A DNA stretch of 64,000 nt from Loktanella gaetbuli (GTDB lineage Bacteria; Pseudomonadota; Alphaproteobacteria; Rhodobacterales; Rhodobacteraceae). Where the stretch lies: positions 434,001 through 498,000 of the forward strand of contig NZ_JAJATZ010000002.1 of assembly GCF_020531945.1 (NCBI RefSeq), in the 5' to 3' direction. A program made the translations under genes and the position numbers. Of this stretch, positions 62,583 through 64,000 are shown one piece after another. The notes beneath the pieces are model-generated. The model had not been told where the DNA came from. It saw nothing but the letters and a program-made list of their open reading frames with translations, and did no database searches. Position 1 is the first letter of the stretch. Every line of letters starts with the position of its first letter.

Positions 62583-64000
62583 TCCGCCGCCGTCCGCATC
62601 GCCTGTGCCGGCTGTAGCGTCACCACAAAGATCGCTCCACCATCGGGATGATTGGCCGCCGTCATCATGCCCCCGAAATCCGTGACGATATTATACGAAA
62701 TCGACAGTCCCAGCCCCAACCCCTTGCCCGGTGGCTTGGTCGTGAAAAACGGATCAAAGAGCTGGTCCAGCGCGGCCGGATCGATCCCCGGTCCGTTGTC
62801 CCAGACCGTGATGCGAGGCCCGTCGACCCGCAGGGATACAACCTGATCGTCCTGACCTTCCATCGCGTCCAGCGCGTTGTTGAGCATGTTGACGATCACT
62901 TGCTGCAACCGGACGTGGCCGCCGATCACCCAGACCTCGCCCGCGGGCGGTGTATAGTCGATCCGTCCACCTGTCGTTGCCAGACGCACGTCAAACACCG
63001 CCAGTGCATCCTGAACGACCTGGTTCAGCAGCAGCGGCCCCGCAGCCTGCTGCGGACGCCGGGCAAAGTTGCGCAGATGTGCCGAAATCGACGCCATGCG
63101 GTCCACCATCCTGGAAATACGTGTGATGTTGTCCTGCGCCTCGGCGATCCTGTCACGTTTCAGAAAGGCGCGCGCATTGTCGGCATAGGTTTTGACAGCG
63201 GCTAGCGGCTGGTTGAATTCATGCGACAGGGCCGCCGACATCTGGCCCAGGCCTGTCAGTTTACCCGCCTGGATCAGATCGGTCTGGGTCGACTTGAGGT
63301 GCTCCAGCGCCTTTTGCAGATCGGCCGTGCGTTCATCGACAGTGGCCTCCAGCAGGCGTTTCGCCCCCTGCTCGCGCACCAATGCCTCGCGTTGACGCGC
63401 CTGTTTCAACAGATACGACAGCAGGGCCCCGAACAGCAAAAGCCCCGTCAGCCCCAGGATCAACAGCAATTTCAGCGCCATCAGACGTGCAGGCCCGGTC
63501 GGTGTCAAAGACGTCATGACCCAGCCACGCTGCGGCAATGCCGTCGAGGTCATGACGTAGCTTTCGCCGCTTGTTTCGGCAAAGCTGACCAGCTGGGCGG
63601 TATCATCCAGCGCGATCTTGTTGATTGGCAGCAGTTCGATCCGGTCGATCGGATATTGAAGATTCTGCGCGATCACCCGCCGGGTTGTATCGGTCAGCGG
63701 GCGCATGGCGCGAAAATGCCAGTCCGGGCGCGATGACATCAGCACAAATCCGTTTGCATCGGACACCATGAATTCGCTGCCAGCACCGTTCCAGACACTA
63801 TTGAACGCCTGGATGTTGAACTTGACCGCCAGGACACCGACGATCCGGTCGCCCTCCTCGACCGGGGCCGCATAGTAATAGCCACGCTCTCCGGTGGTGG
63901 TGCCAGATACCTGGAAACTGGTCAGCGCACCTTCCCGGGCGTTCATGAAATAGGATTGATGGCTGAAATTACGATCAATGAAACTGCCCGGTTCGCGATA
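62579..64000 (-). CDS. Sensor histidine kinase (DctB-like), N-terminus outside the window
   Basis: 474 residues are visible; the frame is open to the window edge, so the start is missing. A periplasmic sensory PDC-like region (NFSHQSYFMNAREG; GYYYAAPVEEGDRIVGVLAV) ends in a membrane segment (LLLILGLTGLLLFGALLSYL). A coiled coil (about RTADLQKALEHLKSTQTDLI) leads to the H-box ALSHEFNQPLAAVKTYADNA, then the ATPase domain with N, G1 and G2 boxes (NMLNNALDAM, VWDNGPGID, GKGLGLGLSISY). It should sense the transported substrate and phosphorylate the DctD-like protein. Confidence 0.92.
   Translation of the reverse strand, partial: YREPGSFIDRNFSHQSYFMNAREGALTSFQVSGTTTGERGYYYAAPVEEGDRIVGVLAVKFNIQAFNSVWNGAGSEFMVSDANGFVLMSSRPDWHFRAMRPLTDTTRRVIAQNLQYPIDRIELLPINKIALDDTAQLVSFAETSGESYVMTSTALPQRGWVMTSLTPTGPARLMALKLLLILGLTGLLLFGALLSYLLKQARQREALVREQGAKRLLEATVDERTADLQKALEHLKSTQTDLIQAGKLTGLGQMSAALSHEFNQPLAAVKTYADNARAFLKRDRIAEAQDNITRISRMVDRMASISAHLRNFARRPQQAAGPLLLNQVVQDALAVFDVRLATTGGRIDYTPPAGEVWVIGGHVRLQQVIVNMLNNALDAMEGQDDQVVSLRVDGPRITVWDNGPGIDPAALDQLFDPFFTTKPPGKGLGLGLSISYNIVTDFGGMMTAANHPDGGAIFVVTLQPAQAMRTAAE

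Overview
The window looks like a chromosomal segment of an alphaproteobacterium, most probably Rhodobacteraceae (Roseobacter clade). This rests on the high-GC codon usage, the mreBCD-mrdA-rodA cell-shape operon, a Kdo-type capsule export/KdsA cluster, an iron-sulfur photolyase, TRAP/TAXI transport under a DctBD-like two-component system, and a GC-rich double-hairpin intergenic element of a type I associate with that family. The species is not determined.

Left core (1-22,814): an MFS exporter (cut by the window edge), NAD synthetase, a secreted MORN-repeat protein, a GNAT acetyltransferase, a luciferase-family oxidoreductase, the rod-shape operon mreB-mreC-mreD-mrdA-rodA-ghrA (minus strand), leuA with a likely leucine-rich leader peptide and attenuator, two SDRs plus a photolyase, an SseB-like protein, a uracil-DNA glycosylase-like protein, a capsule export pair (KpsT/KpsE-like) with kdsA, and a BON-MscS channel.

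The centre (22,815-57,240) is a tandem integration hotspot at a tRNA-Gln gene. A 21-bp core at the tRNA 3' end (22,872) recurs exactly at 41,518 and with three mismatches at 57,218. Each copy is followed, 173-185 bp downstream in the same orientation, by the start of the same tyrosine integrase: intact at 23,057, truncated at 41,694, decayed at about 57,391. This records at least two, probably three, successive insertions. Island 1 (22.9-41.5 kb) holds the intact integrase, a PIN-like/coiled-coil/membrane protein, a CoiA-like nuclease, a soluble FtsH-like AAA+ metalloprotease, an RHH/relaxase mobilisation pair with a gene nested in another frame, and a type I restriction system. Between hsdS and hsdR of that system sit a CBS-HEPN-like protein and a small unknown, next to a diverged broken copy of the hsdR start; this is the position PrrC occupies in the E. 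coli prr locus. Island 2 (41.5-57.2 kb) is an older catabolic island. A twelve-gene minus-strand operon encodes dehydrogenases, a PRISE-type reductase, a ribose-type ABC transporter with an ATPase-permease fusion, and hydroxyquinol-type ring cleavage (intradiol dioxygenase plus maleylacetate reductase). It is divergent from a beta-hydroxyacid dehydrogenase and an unusual regulator that joins a winged helix to a solute-binding-protein domain.

Right core (57,684-64,000): a fused TRAP permease, its TAXI binding protein, a candidate sigma-54 promoter with an upstream dyad, and a DctD/DctB-like two-component system (the kinase is cut by the window edge).
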